Assembly (NCBI GenBank): GCA_039096225.1 | Contig: JBBPEB010000007.1 | Coordinates: 186,001 to 250,000 of the forward strand | Source: Blastocystis sp. Blastoise | Taxonomy: Eukaryota; Sar; Bigyra; Opalinata; Blastocystidae | DNA length: 64,000 nucleotides | Reading direction: 5' to 3' | In this document: piece by piece, positions 48,369-64,000 of the stretch | Layout of the letters: every line of letters begins with the position of its first letter | Numbering within the stretch: position 1 is the first letter of the stretch | Program-made: the position numbers and the translations under genes | Notes under the pieces: generated by a model | Databases searched by the model: none | Told to the model about the DNA's origin: nothing | Seen by the model: the letters and a program-made list of their open reading frames with translations, nothing else

Positions 48369-50780
48369 TGTGGACACGAATCATTGTTTATTTTTTGATC
48401 CGTTAAATGACGTTATATATGGGAACACAAATCCAAATACGAAACATAGAAAAGTTATTCTGTATATATATTTATATTACATTTACTTATATATATATAA
48501 ATATACATATAACTATTTATATATATAGATATACTGGATATGCAGATACCACTGAAAGAATGTATAATAACCACGGGACTCATGTTTCTGGGACTGCAGT
48601 TGGATATACCGACGGGGATCAATTTAAATATAACGGTGTCGCATATGGTGCCAAGTTATCTATGTTTGATATAGAAGATTCCCACGGGAATTTACTTATT
48701 CCTAATAATCTTCAAGAATATTATCAATTAGAGTATATATATATAAATAATCTAGTAGTATGTTATTTTTCTTTATATATATAGATATACATTAGGTGTT
48801 CGTATATTATCGAATAGTTGGGGAAAGAAAGAAAGTAATATATATACAGAAGATACTGCTTCTACTGATGAATATATTTATAATCATCCTGATATGGTTA
48901 TTATTTTTGCTGCTGCCAATTCTGGTGCTTCTGGGTATATAAATATATATATATTATTATTATTATTATTATAAAGACCTGGTCACATTAGTACGTTAGC
49001 TATTGGTAAGAATACTATTTCAGTTGGTTCAACGTATAATAGCGGTGAAGTTATTACAGAAGCTAAGTATATATATATACAAATATATATATATATATAT
49101 ATAGTGCATTTAATTATGTTCTTCCATCTTCTTCTTATGGAAATACTCTTGATAATCGAATAAAGCCTGATATATATACAGTCGGATCTCTTCGTTCTGC
49201 TGTCAGTAACTCAGAATGTGAAATTTCCAATAAACAAGGAACATATCCATATATATACATATACATATATATTGATTATATATTTTTTTTCATGTTTCTA
49301 ATTATTATTTTCATTTATTTTTTAAGGAATATATATATATATATATATATATTCCTTAATAGACTACGTCTATGGCGACTCCCGCCATTGCTGGCGCCAT
49401 TGCTATTATTCGACAGTATCTTATGGAGGGATATTATCCTGAAGGTATATATATATATAATATAAATGAATAAACATACAAATATATACATAAGTATTTA
49501 ATTTAAATATATAAAATATGAATTATATAAATAGAAATCTTTATATATTTCAAATTATATATATTTACATATATATTAATAGTAATATTAAACAATAATA
49601 TATATAGGTATTCCATCTTCTTCTTCTTCTCTTTCTCCTTCTGCTTCTCTATTAAAAGCCATGATTATTCACTCGGCAGTACCTCTAAAAGGAAAAGCCA
49701 CAACATATACGGTGAGTCCCGCGGTTATTTCATTTAATAAAACACCGAATTCTATGGGAGGATGGGGACGAGCACAATTAGATAGGTAATTATATATATA
49801 GTAATAATACTTATATATATAATAAAAATAGTATATATAATAATAATATATATAATATATATATAGAGTATTATTTCTTGCTAATTATACGCCATTTAAT
49901 TTATTTCTTGAGGATCAAATTGTTGGAAGAGAAAATGGAACTATTTTGTATACATTAGATATTGATGTATATATATATATATATATATAATATAATTAAA
50001 TATAAAAAGAATTCTTTAAATATAAATATAACATAAATCTATATAAATATAAAGAAATAACATTAAATATATATATATATATATATATATATAGCCTTCT
50101 TATGATTTACGTGTTACGCTCACGTGGACAGACCCCCCTGCGTCATCTCTATCAACCAATAATCTTATTAATGATTTAGATTTATATATCATTATACAAA
50201 ATAATACTCTCTATAGCAATTCGTATATATATATTTATATATATATATATACAATTATCTTTAAATGATTATAATATATATTTACTATAGATATAGTCAC
50301 TATTACAATTATATATAATATATAATACATATTTATTTATATAATTTATATATAGATTACCTTATTTTGATCGTAATAATAATATTGAAACAATTTCTAT
50401 TTTTGCAAATGATTTAAATAAATATATAAATAATAATTCGAATCATGTTAATATAACTATTTATGTAAAAGCATTTATGCTTTCTACTTCTTCACAAGTA
50501 TATAAATATATATATAATAATAAGTATAATAATAATATATTTTCATTAATTTTAAACTTCAATAAGTTATCTGTTCATATTATGTATATATTATATATTA
50601 TAATAATAATACTATACTATTATATAGTCTTACTCAATAGTATTAACAGGTAGATTTGAAAATGGATTTCAGCATTATACTGAACAAACTGAAATTCTAG
50701 ATTTCTCTTATTCTTCAACACTATTTTCTTCTATTCTTCTTATTCTTCTATCCTTTGCTTTCATTTTATTTTCATTCTAG
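46706..50780 (+). CDS. Secreted/membrane-anchored subtilisin-like serine protease (S8)
   Basis: A signal peptide ([18 protein letters not shown]) starts the protein; a hydrophobic C-terminus ([18 protein letters not shown]) suggests a membrane or GPI anchor. A long propeptide comes first, with basic DKRRRLNDR. The triad is visible: Asp in [13 protein letters not shown], His in [13 protein letters not shown], Ser in [11 protein letters not shown]; the oxyanion Asn is in [20 protein letters not shown] before the His block is typical of the tagB/C-like group of subtilases. Early exons: 46706-46918, 46957-47217, 47293-47418, 47545-47695, 47782-47900, 47996-48067, 48161-48241, 48284-48319, 48368 onward. 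Frame continuity requires three AT-AC introns and one GC-AG intron, listed separately; with them no stop or shift remains in the parts checked. The later half is a beta-rich C-terminal domain ([20 protein letters not shown]). It would digest proteins at the surface or in a secretory compartment. Confidence 0.88.
47419..47544 (+). other. AT-AC (U12-like) intron 1 of subtilase
   Basis: Starts ATATCCTGA and ends TCCTTAATAATATAC. Without removal the exon runs into TGA at 47425. Removal joins ...DTIQSFIN to [10 protein letters not shown] at phase 0 on both sides. Donor and the TCCTTAA branch-like element about ten bases before the AC end match the U12 type. Confidence 0.75.
47696..47781 (+). other. 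AT-AC (U12-like) intron 2 of subtilase
   Basis: Starts ATATCCTTA, a close match to the U12 donor ATATCCTT, and ends TTCCTTTATTTTTTAC. Removal joins phase 1 to phase 1, giving [15 protein letters not shown]. No GT-AG choice in this stretch keeps the frame. Confidence 0.72.
47898..47983. repeat. (TA)n microsatellite in subtilase intron
   Basis: About 40 TA units filling the intron before [10 protein letters not shown]. Confidence 0.95.
48320..48367 (+). other. GC-AG intron of subtilase
   Basis: Exon ...GATACAG is followed by GCATATAT and an ATATAG acceptor; removal yields the exact subtilisin motif DTGVDTNH. The alternative is read-through, which stays open and would insert an (IY)n run next to the catalytic Asp. 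Confidence 0.55.
49243..49364 (+). other. AT-AC (U12-like) intron 3 of subtilase, with inverted-repeat end
   Basis: Starts ATATCCATA and ends TTCCTTAATAGAC. Removal joins KQGAC to TACGTCTATGG and restores GTTSMATP around the catalytic Ser. TTAAGGAAT at 49322 pairs with ATTCCTTAA at 49351 around a TA run, so the branch-like element is partly hidden in a hairpin. Because AC repeats at both ends, an AC-AG cut is formally possible. Confidence 0.65.
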
Positions 50781-51773
50781 TTTTTTAAATATATATATAT
50801 ATACTTTTCATTCTAGTTTTTAATTATATATATATAAATAATATATATCTTTTCAATCTAATCCTATAATCCTATATGAAGAAATAATAAAGATTTTCAT
50901 TCTTATTATATATTTATGTATTTATTTTGTCTTTTATACAAAATAATCTATTTTATTGCTTATTGTTTAATTTTTAATATTTATAAATATACTTAATGTT
51001 AATTAAATCATTTTAAGGATAATTGACTGCATTTTCACTACAAATAAAAATAAAAATGTATTGTTTATGACATTAAAAAATATTATTATTTTAAACATAT
51101 TATGACAAAGTATTATATATGTATTTTATATACACGAATAAATAAATATTAATTGTTCTACAAATAGAATACTTTTATAGTTAACAAATAACATCTCGAC
51201 TGATAAGAATATACTTTTTATTCATAATATTAAAAGACAGTAGCTTTATGAAAATACTATTTTAACAAGAATTTATGAAAATGAATTATTAAACATATTC
51301 TTTTTTAATAATAAACCGTAAAAACATATATGAACACACTCTACATTCTTTCTGAATGCTTTATAATACTCAATTTAAATTATTTTGGTCAGGATTTATA
51401 GTATTAAAAAAATAAAGATATTTTTAATATATGTTAACCAATATATATAATAATATTTTGATATATAATCACTTTCTAATATGATTAGTTTTTTATAGAA
51501 TAATATGTATATATATTTCTATTTATTTGATTATAAATAAAGTATTAAACATATTTATTTACCATTATATAAATATTGAGTAGTAAATATTATATTTTTT
51601 ATGTATTAATATGAATTTATCAAATTCTTTGTTTTAACTCTTTTTTAAATGTAGAAATAATTAAAATGTTATATACATATATAATTATGTTTCATTTGGT
51701 TATCCCGCTAATTCACTCTTATATTTCAAGAAATATCTTTTTTTATTATTGACTTTAAAAATACAGTTTGTCT
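50781..51773. other. Intergenic region between convergent genes
   Basis: AT-rich; no exon, hairpin or RNA gene supported. Confidence 0.6.
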
Positions 51774-52695
51774 TCATATCATTGCTTCTTTGATTTCTTC
51801 TCTTCCTTTATCACCAAATAATTCAACCATTTCGTTCTCTAATATATCTTTATTAATATCAATTATTTTATTCTTATATATCTATATATCTATTATTTAC
51901 ATATTCTAATGTATTCAATATATTTGTATTCCTTATTCATATCTAAACTATCATCTATATGATTATAATCTATAAATCCATTATCATAATTCATAACATA
52001 TACATTCCATAAACCATTCTTTATCAAATAATCTTTAATTATATCATTCTTATTTCCATTAATAATCAATTCCATTTCATCTCCTTCTTCATCTTCTTCT
52101 TTTTAGTATCTCTTCTTTCTCTACAATTTAATAATTCTATTGGAATTATTAATCCACAAAATTCAAATAAATTCAGTATTTCTAATTGTTCTTCATAAGA
52201 AAATTGATCAAAATTAACTTTCTTTCCATTCAAATAATCTAATAAATAGTAAATAAAAACATCTTTTCCAGGATAATCAAGAAATATAGATCCATCGTTT
52301 GTTCTAAGTTCTTCTTCACATTGCTCTTCAATAAAAGAACCTTTCAAAGAATCTAAAACAGATTTTGATATTTGAAATATTGGACCACTATTCTTAAATC
52401 GTATCAAATCCATATCATCATCATCATTAGTATTCATATTGACATTCATATCTTCGTTATTATTACTTTCATAAACACATTTCTTTTCAAATTCATTTCT
52501 TTCGCCTTCTTTTACAATACATTCATCTCCAATATGTTTAATAAGTCTATTAATCGATATTCCAGAATGTATACCAAGATTGATCACTGATCCAAATACA
52601 TCAACAACATCTTTCATCAATTCTTTATATACATTGATATCCTCCTTCAATCTATTGAATTTATCGATATCAAATAACACTTTTTCTTTCACCAT
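51774..52695 (-). CDS. T1/BTB-domain protein, possibly frameshifted
   Basis: Starts MVKEKVLFDIDKFNRLKEDI (ATG at 52695). An N-terminal helical part and an acidic Asn/Asp linker precede a tetramerisation-type BTB core: DLIRFKNSGPIFQISKSVLD, GSIFLDYPGKDVFIYYLLDY, LNGKKVNFDQFS, ILNLFEFCGLIIP. The frame stops at 52066 after KKEMKWN. A second frame overlapping by ten bases continues as MELIINGNKNDIIKDYLI to 51893, and a further piece (DILENEMVELFGDKG) reaches a TGA at 51774. The decayed copy at 62110-62950 is colinear with all three pieces, so they belong to one ancestral gene. The break near 52070 is either a frameshift, a small unseen intron or decay. No function beyond BTB-mediated protein contacts can be given. 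Confidence 0.6.
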
Positions 52696-54201
52696 TAACG
52701 AAATAATGCTAATTAAATAAAAATGTATCTTTCCCTTGTTTATTTTTATTCTTTCAATATTTTATTATTTTCTTTATTACTCAATTATTATTTTTTTTTT
52801 ATTTGTAATAATTATGCTGATTGACTAATAGACAATATGATTTGCAAAAATATAATCTAAATTTCTTAAAATAGAATGTTTATTTTGAATCATCGCTTCA
52901 TTTATTACTTAAAATAGCGTATTGAATATTAATTCGAAATATAGAAGATATTGAAAGCAGAGTGGCATGCTTAATTACTTTTTATCTCTTATTTGATTTT
53001 CATTTTGGTCTATATTTTTCTTATTTTATATAGCTACATGATATTCATATTCACATAATATTTACCTATCTGTTTCTGATACCTACTACTAGTTTAAAAT
53101 GTAATTATTATATTTTTCTTGTAAACATTCCTTTTTTCTCTATATTTGAAATTTTTTTAATTCATATATCTTATTTTATAAAATATCTCAGTTCCTCTAG
53201 TATTATCTTTTCTATAGTCTCTTGATTCAGTTACACTCTCTCTAATTCATGGTCTATCTCCTTATTATTACTCAGTTACTTCTTCTTCACACAATTTTTT
53301 TCATTATATTCTACGTAATAACTCAAAGATCATTTTATGTCAATTATAATAATAAATATTATTTGAAATGTAGTCTCAATATATGTGATGAATAACAATT
53401 GCTAGATTCAATTCAATATAATGCTATTGGTAATATGAGTGTATACTATTTATATATATATCCCAAAAAAATATATAAAAATGGCATATCATTAATGAAG
53501 TATACTTTATTTAAACGTAATTATTCAATAATTCTCAATTAATATTGTATGTTAAAATTATTTATTGTAAAAGATGTTATAATAATAAAACACAATAATT
53601 CAAATTATATATATATATATATATATAAATTATGTATAAATTATGATATCACAAATGTGACAACATTATTCAGTGATCTATATAAATAATACAATTTTAT
53701 AATACATATTTTTTAATTATTGAAAAATATATAAAATAAAATTGTATACAACTATTAAGTGATGAACTAGTGTAAAAAATGTCCAATTTTCATCATTCTT
53801 TCAATACATACAGAGAATTGTGTAGCAATATCAAGTATTATTATTCAATCATATCTACTTCTATATATCAACTATCGTTTACAAATAACTTTTATTTATC
53901 TACATTTCAGGATATCATACAATAATGATAGTAATTTATAAATATATTCTTAAAGAGAATACTTAAGGAATACAGTATAAAAATAGATTTCTAATAAATA
54001 TGTTCTAATAGCTAATTATATTATTTAATAGTTGGTATCATGTTTGTATTATATTTATAAAACTCTTTTAAAATACTTTCAAATAAAAATAATTTTATAT
54101 AAAATAAATAGAAATATTAGTAAATAATAAAAAGAACACAAAAACAGAAATCACAATTTAACATAACAGTAGAAATAGAAATAATAAATAACCATAAAAA
54201 A
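52696..54201. other. Intergenic AT-rich DNA
   Basis: No exon supported on either strand; a (TA)n tract at about 53607-53627. Confidence 0.6.
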
Positions 54202-58045
<3,844 letters not shown>

Positions 58046-61000
58046 TACTTGAATTCAACTATAATTAGAGAAGGATAATATGTTATTAAGCTTAAAAGAT
58101 ATATCTTTATATAAGTAACTAATAAATACTTTAAGAATTGTTATAATAAATAATAAATGAATGAATTCTAAAAAGGAAAAAAAACTAGATTTTCAAAAAG
58201 GTAGTACTAATGAAAAATTGAAAAATGACTCGATACGATAGCAATTCTCACGGTTTTTATTCAGTCTTTTTCAGATAAACTTATTTGAGATTCATATTAA
58301 ATTTCAGAAACAACACATTATTCACTTTTTTTCAGCAAATAATCTATATTCACTTAAACTGAGATTCTCTTTATGTTTATATTACAGTATAGAATACATT
58401 TATTCTCAATAAAATGAAAAATAATTGTAATTATGTCAATCAAGTTGAAGAAATGGAGTACATACTTTGTTTAGGTTATTGAAATTAATTAGAAAATGTT
58501 ACTGTTATCAAATTATTAATTATTCTTTCAAATACTATATTTTTACAATTCAAATGAATACAAATGAATAATATTTGTCTTAAAATATCATTTAGATATC
58601 TATTAAGATGTGAAACATAGTCTTATATATGAAATGATTATCAAAGGAACATTACTCGTATATTCTGAAGTGGAATCACATTAAATATAACTGCTTTCTT
58701 CAGCAAATCTTATTATTATATTCAGAATTCTCTACTCTTTTCTTTATCAAAATCAAGCTTATTAATTAGTCTTATCTGCCTTGAATCCTTATATTAAATG
58801 AAATACATATAAAGATAAAGACATTATATATGCTATTAATGCATATAATATGAAATACATTTCTTTCTATAGCATTATACAGATATTCAATTTTTTTTTA
58901 TTTAGCTTATTTCTAAAAATCTACTCATTTAGTTCTTTCCATCAAGTATAATCATAAAAACATATTTTAACAATATTTTTAAACATATATTTATATTATA
59001 TTGATTATAATAATTTTCTATGAACTCTATGATAAATAAAATATGTATTTGGATACTTTTTAATATATACAAATAACCTATTAATACTATTACTATGTAT
59101 AAAATATATTTTTAACTTTAACAATAAAAGAAAATGGAATATTTACTCTCTTAATTAATATTAATAAATCTATAAAAAAATATATATAAATAATAATAAT
59201 ATAATAAAAAGAAAACTAACCACACTATCTTAAACAAAACTATTTATCGTTTTCTTGTCATATCACTAGTAAGAATAGCTTCATAGCAATTATCAACAAT
59301 AAAATAATAAAATAGTTGTCTTAGTAATATGATTATATCATTTCTTATTCATAAAAGATAAGTTTAACTGAAAGTGATACTAAAATATAGTCATAAAAGT
59401 GAATAAAGTCTTTGAATATCTTATTAGAATACATAATATAACACATTATTAACTATTTTAACAAAAACATATATAATAGTACCATTTTATTTTTTAAAAA
59501 TAATCATTACTTTAATTGGTGTGAAATATCTGTAAATCTTATAAAATTGAAATTAAGTATATATATTAATACTTATTACTTTCACTTAAATTATTCATAA
59601 AATATAACTATCATAATAAGATATAAATTTAAACTAACAAAACAAAAAATTAAAGTTAAATCTCGAATAGTAAAAAGAATAGATAATTATATAGAAATGG
59701 AAAGATATATATATATATTTTAATATATATATATAAAGATTAGTATCAATATCAAGAAATCTATGAATAGAAAACATAAAAAATTATTAAGTAATACCAG
59801 AAGATATATCAAGAAATAAAAAAGATATATCTATTGTATTTGGGAATAAAAAAAGAATTATGATAATAGTATTAATGATGATATAGTGTTTCTATATGTA
59901 TATAAATAATAGCATAAAATTAGATAATGATTTGAAAAATTATATATGATATAAAGTAATATAAATATAGTCCCAAAATATGAAATAATAAATGAATATC
60001 ATAAAAGCTTAATAAAAATAATAATGTAATAAAATCTCTATTTCAAAAGAAAGTAAATTATGAAAGAGAATAAGAAATAGAACTAAGAGGATGAACAATT
60101 ATAAACAAGTATACATATATATATAATAAAATATTTTTTAAAATAATTGTTTATTATTCACTTTATATACAAAAACTATTGTGTACAGAAGATACATACG
60201 ATAAAAAATGTAATATATAAAATGTTAAATAAAATTCTAGTATATAAGAGTAATTTATGGATTATATTATAAATAATTAAAACTAAATAACAATAGAAAC
60301 ATTAAAGATATAATATAAATAAAGAGATATCTTAAAGAAATAATATCATAGTATGAGTATATATATTGAAAAAAAACTATACATTTATTTTTAAACCAAC
60401 AATAATATTATTCATTTGATAACAATAACATGATTGAGTAAAAGTGTAGTTAAAAGATATAGTTTTCTTTAGTTGATTAGTTAATACATTTTCATTGAAA
60501 TAATTGGAAACAGTGTCATATTCAAATAAAAAATATCAGGTAAATAATGTGAGAAATAATAAGCTTTATATTCTTTATTTAATATATTTGTCTATTATTT
60601 ATTTTTAAAAAAAGTGTTTTTTAATGAAGCAATTCTTTTCATTTAATGAAAAATAGTTCATTTTTTAAATAGAACATATATATGTAAAAATATTAATAAT
60701 AGTTTATAGTAATAAAATCTAATTAAAAGAATAATTTAGACACTATTTACTTTCTATATAGTTTTATACTCTATTTTTTAATATATTTGAAAAATATAAT
60801 TAAAAACTATATTTAAAAATAGAGTTCTTGCATAGATTATAAATAGCTATTTAAAATATGATTAGACATTTATATTATCCTAACTCTTATTTATATATCT
60901 TTTTTATATATAACTAGTGATTTTTGAATAATAAATATATAATTCTATAAGTTTATTGCCTTTTTACTTTTCTCAATTTGTTTTTAATAATGCTATTATG

Positions 61001-61463
61001 TATGTATATATTTAAATAATTAATCATATATATATTCTACTAGTTTTATTATATGATTATATTTTTAAATATTTCTATTAAATATATTAACGATTAGTGT
61101 ATAAAAAATGAATAGTATCATCTGTTAAATTTATGATACTGACATATATTGTTTAATTTATAGAATACTATAAAACAATTAATTATATATATATTTAAAT
61201 TTTATAAAAACTATTTATAAACAAAATTCAATAGAAATCAATCATCTATTAATTATTAATATAGTAAATAAATATATAAAATAATTTAAATAAAAAAAAA
61301 TATTAATAAAATAATCTTATTTATATAATATAATAGTTATAAAATTGTTATAATAATTCATAATATATAAACATGATTTCTTCCTATACTTCATAATCTT
61401 CTATTATAAAAAGATTCACCTTCTATGAACAGCCAATATTTACAAATAAAGAATACTCTTTAT
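58046..61463. other. Long intergenic AT-rich region
   Basis: No exon, tRNA or other RNA gene is supported over 3.4 kb. Composition is uniform, with short TA and A/T runs. Confidence 0.6.
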
Positions 61464-61580
61464 TAGTATTTGAAACACTATTAGGCATTTTGACGTTTTA
61501 AGAAAAATGATTGGATTAAAAAGTGAATTCTGCCAATCATTTATTTGAAAAAGTCAAAAGTGCCTAATAGTGAAATACTA
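61464..61580. ncRNA. Long imperfect hairpin
   Basis: Four paired blocks stack outward to inward: TAGTATTT/AAATACTA, CACTATTAGGCA/TGCCTAATAGTG (12 bp perfect), TTTTGAC/GTCAAAA and AAATGATTGG/CCAATCATTT, with an 18-nt loop and small bulges. Total 117 nt. The form fits a small-RNA precursor or a miniature inverted-repeat transposon. Confidence 0.65.
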
Positions 61581-62109
61581 GAATGATTTGCAATACAAGA
61601 ACTTATATTACTATAACAATCCTCTACTATTTCTAATCATCACTCATATAATCAGTATAATATAAATAACAACATATACTACTTTTTTATTACTATTAGT
61701 ATAATCATAGTTCGTTTGAGGAATACCAGGTTCGTTTCTTAAAATAGAAGCTCTATTAAAAATAAATTCCAAACAATATAATATATACTGAATATTCTAT
61801 TAAAATGAAATTTATATATATACTATATGAATTATAACAACTTTGATCTGTATATCTTCCAAATTTATTCATATAATTATCATGATCTAAATGTTTAAGT
61901 CACTGTTACACCTTTATTATCATAATAGTTATAAAAATCATCTTTAGAATACTTATATTCACTTGTTCTTTATAAATAGAATAAAAAAATATTAAATCAC
62001 ACCTAACTAATAATCTCCTTTTCTTTCCCTTATCAAGTCATTTTTGTAATTGATAATCTATATTCTTATCATAAAGAATTGAATTATAAAAAATGAGGTT
62101 TTATATTTA
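61581..62109. other. AT-rich spacer
   Basis: No exon supported. Confidence 0.5.
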
Positions 62110-62950
62110 AACATAATTCTATTTCTTCTTTTTTCATCAAATATCTCGATCATTTCTTTTTCTAATAACCTTTATTAACAATATTCATTTGTATATACTT
62201 ATAATTCTTATTATGAAATACAAGTATTGTTTATTGTATTTCAAAAATCCATAATCATAATTATTTATATATCTAATCAATAAATCATTCTGTTCTAAAT
62301 AGTTTTGACCTCATTCTTTATTTTCCATTAAAAATCCTATTCATAGCATCTTCTTTCTTATTTCTTCATATATATATCTCTTCTTATTCGATAATCAACT
62401 TATTCCACAAGAATCATCAATACACAAATCTCAAATAATTCTAATAATTCTAACTGATCTTCATATTCTAATGCATCAAAATCAACAATTTCATAATAGG
62501 AATACACATCATTACCCATATAATTAAGGAAAACAGTTCCATCATCAGTTCTATACTCTTCAGAACATTGCTCATCAATAAAAGAACATTTCTAAGTATC
62601 TAATTTTGATATCAAAATTCGAAAAACAGGACCATTATTGTTGAAACGAATCAGATCGGTATCTTCTTTATCACATTCATTATACCCATTCTTTTTATGA
62701 TTTATAGCTGTAGTATTATGATTATTTAGAGTAGTATTTTCATTATATGAGTGTAATATATCTTCTATTTTGCCATAATCATCATTGAAACGCTTCATAA
62801 TATTATTAATAAACATTCTAGAATGAATATCAAGATTTGTTACAGCTGAGAAAACAATTATAACATCTTTCATCAGTTCTTCATATCTATTAATATCTTC
62901 CTTCAATCTATTAAACTTCTTAATATCAAATAACCTATCTTTTTATGCCT
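62110..62950 (-). pseudogene. Decayed copy of the T1/BTB gene at 51774-52695
   Basis: KEDINRYEELMKDVIIVFSA, LIRFNNNGPVFRI, CSFIDEQC and DDGTVFLNY align with the intact copy. A TAG replaces the codon after SKLDT (about 62592), further stops follow, the initiating ATG is not present at the matching place, and a one-base loss occurs near 62175. Homology continues through the second and third pieces of the other copy. Confidence 0.8.
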
Positions 62951-63155
62951 TTCTACGAAATATCAACTATAAAAAGAAAAAACAATTTCATTCATTTTTC
63001 CAGTGTAATTACTGTTTTAGACAGGATATCGATCTATTTTCCATGTTATTTTTTTTAACATTATTATTAAGCATAATTCATTTTCTTTTACGTTTTATCA
63101 GTTAATTATTAGTTAGAATTCGTTAAAATAGTATATTGGATTCAATATCAAAAAT

Positions 63156-64000
63156 ATGTCAGAAATAATAAATGAAATTAAGTGTGATCAAGAAAAACTA
63201 GGTATTCTTCTTATTATTCTATTATATTTGAACTATACATAATTAATATAGTTGATTTTATCTTTCAAGATGAGACTAGAATTAAAATTTCAGTGTCATT
63301 TCTTAATAATTATCCCGAATCATTGCTTTCATTAATCTATTTAAATAAAGCAAATTATTTGAAAGATGAAGATGCATATTTTGTTGATTCTCCTACTCTT
63401 CATATCGATAGAATTGTATTATATATGAAAAACGAACTATCTCTGGATACTTTGTCATTTACAGATATATTAGATCTATATTCTGGATTAAAACATTTCT
63501 TTGCTAGTTCATTTCTTGAATATCAAATGAAAATATATGATTATTTGATTTTAAGTATGCAAGAATTCATTGAACAACATGAATGTGGAATGTAATATAT
63601 ATATGTATATATATGTTATATAATATAATAATTGTGGTGATTTATTTGAATTTGATAAAGAAAAGGAATTAACTATTAATAGTATATTATAGAATTCTTT
63701 TCATTTCTCTATTTTTATAGATATATTTACAGAAGAAAGAAACTTATTATTTCAAAAATATTCAAAACTATTTGAGATTTTTAAAGTTACAACAGTTGTT
63801 TTACAATGTATATATATATTATAATATATGTTTATATATATATAGATGATTTTGATGATAGGACTCCTTATGAATATATATATCCCTCCAATTTACATGA
63901 ATTATTTCCTTCTAAAAATCAATATAAAATAAATAGTATGAATATGTAATATAGTATTATATATATATAGTGTCTTATTATCCTCAGAATAAAACTATAC
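63156..64000 (+). CDS. T1/BTB-like protein, 3' partial
   Basis: Exon 1 (63156-63201) encodes MSEIINEIKCDQEKL; a GT-AG intron (63202-63269) leads in frame to DETRIKISVSFLNNYPESLL. The core (NNYPESLLSLIYLNK, DEDAYFVDSPTLHIDRIVLY, TDILDLYSGLKHFF) is a tetramerisation-type BTB domain, and its plan matches the start of the minus-strand gene at 54202-58045. More exons follow: around 63632-63674, 63721-63809, 63846-63939 and one cut by the window end. An LRR-like continuation is expected but not seen here. Confidence 0.65.

Noticed and set aside
52372-52590. Plus-strand frame inside the BTB gene
   Set aside because: Antisense shadow of the clearly coding minus strand.

Overview
The window is nuclear DNA from a microbial eukaryote with an extremely AT-rich genome. 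Coding density is low, genes are cut into short exons by many small introns, and (TA)n, (AAT)n and (TAGAAA)n microsatellites are everywhere. All three standard stop codons are used. The lineage cannot be fixed by eye. Very low GC and abundant microsatellites recall anaerobic gut fungi and dictyostelids, but the divergent actins and the apparent AT-AC introns argue for caution.

Left part (1-9826): the 3' end of a gene whose first exons look like the C-terminal Cys-rich region of a strawberry-notch-type protein. It runs in frame into a low-complexity tail of nearly 3000 residues rich in Asn, Ser, Asp and Lys. Next, 9827-11900 is non-coding with two degenerate tRNA-like (A-box/B-box) elements. 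From 11901 to about 24300 lies a hAT-transposon neighbourhood. One spliced gene carries the BED-like zinc finger and first two catalytic aspartates of a hAT transposase. A second gene carries an AT-hook and the hAT C-terminal dimerisation segment. Each gene is followed by a copy of the same 2.9-kb direct repeat.

Middle part (24300-32580): no conventional gene is seen. The region holds diverged interspersed repeats, a 420-bp purine tract, a tandem array of tiny exon-like units that begin GTTCTTC and are bounded by consensus splice sites, three compact tRNA-like cloverleaves with compensatory stem changes, and a strong GC-rich hairpin. Two tandem divergent actin genes follow (32582-36227), then a PAK/STE20-type kinase gene with 12 exons (37025-39779).

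Right part: a small minus-strand membrane protein (40996-41142), a secreted GH3 glycosidase with about 18 introns (42358-46273), and a secreted, probably membrane-anchored subtilisin-like protease (46706-50780). In that protease three introns read best as AT-AC (U12-like) introns and one as GC-AG; these choices restore an open frame across stop codons and across the catalytic serine. The last 13 kb carries a family of T1/BTB-like proteins: a minus-strand gene (51774-52695), a decayed copy (62110-62950), a BTB-plus-LRR-like gene (54202-58045) and the start of a relative at the right edge. A 117-nt imperfect hairpin sits in the gap between them.

The genes look like a mixture of housekeeping functions (actin, kinase), secreted digestion (GH3, subtilase), an expanded BTB family and mobile DNA. 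No operon-like organisation is expected. Exon coordinates were worked out by eye from splice signals and frame continuity.
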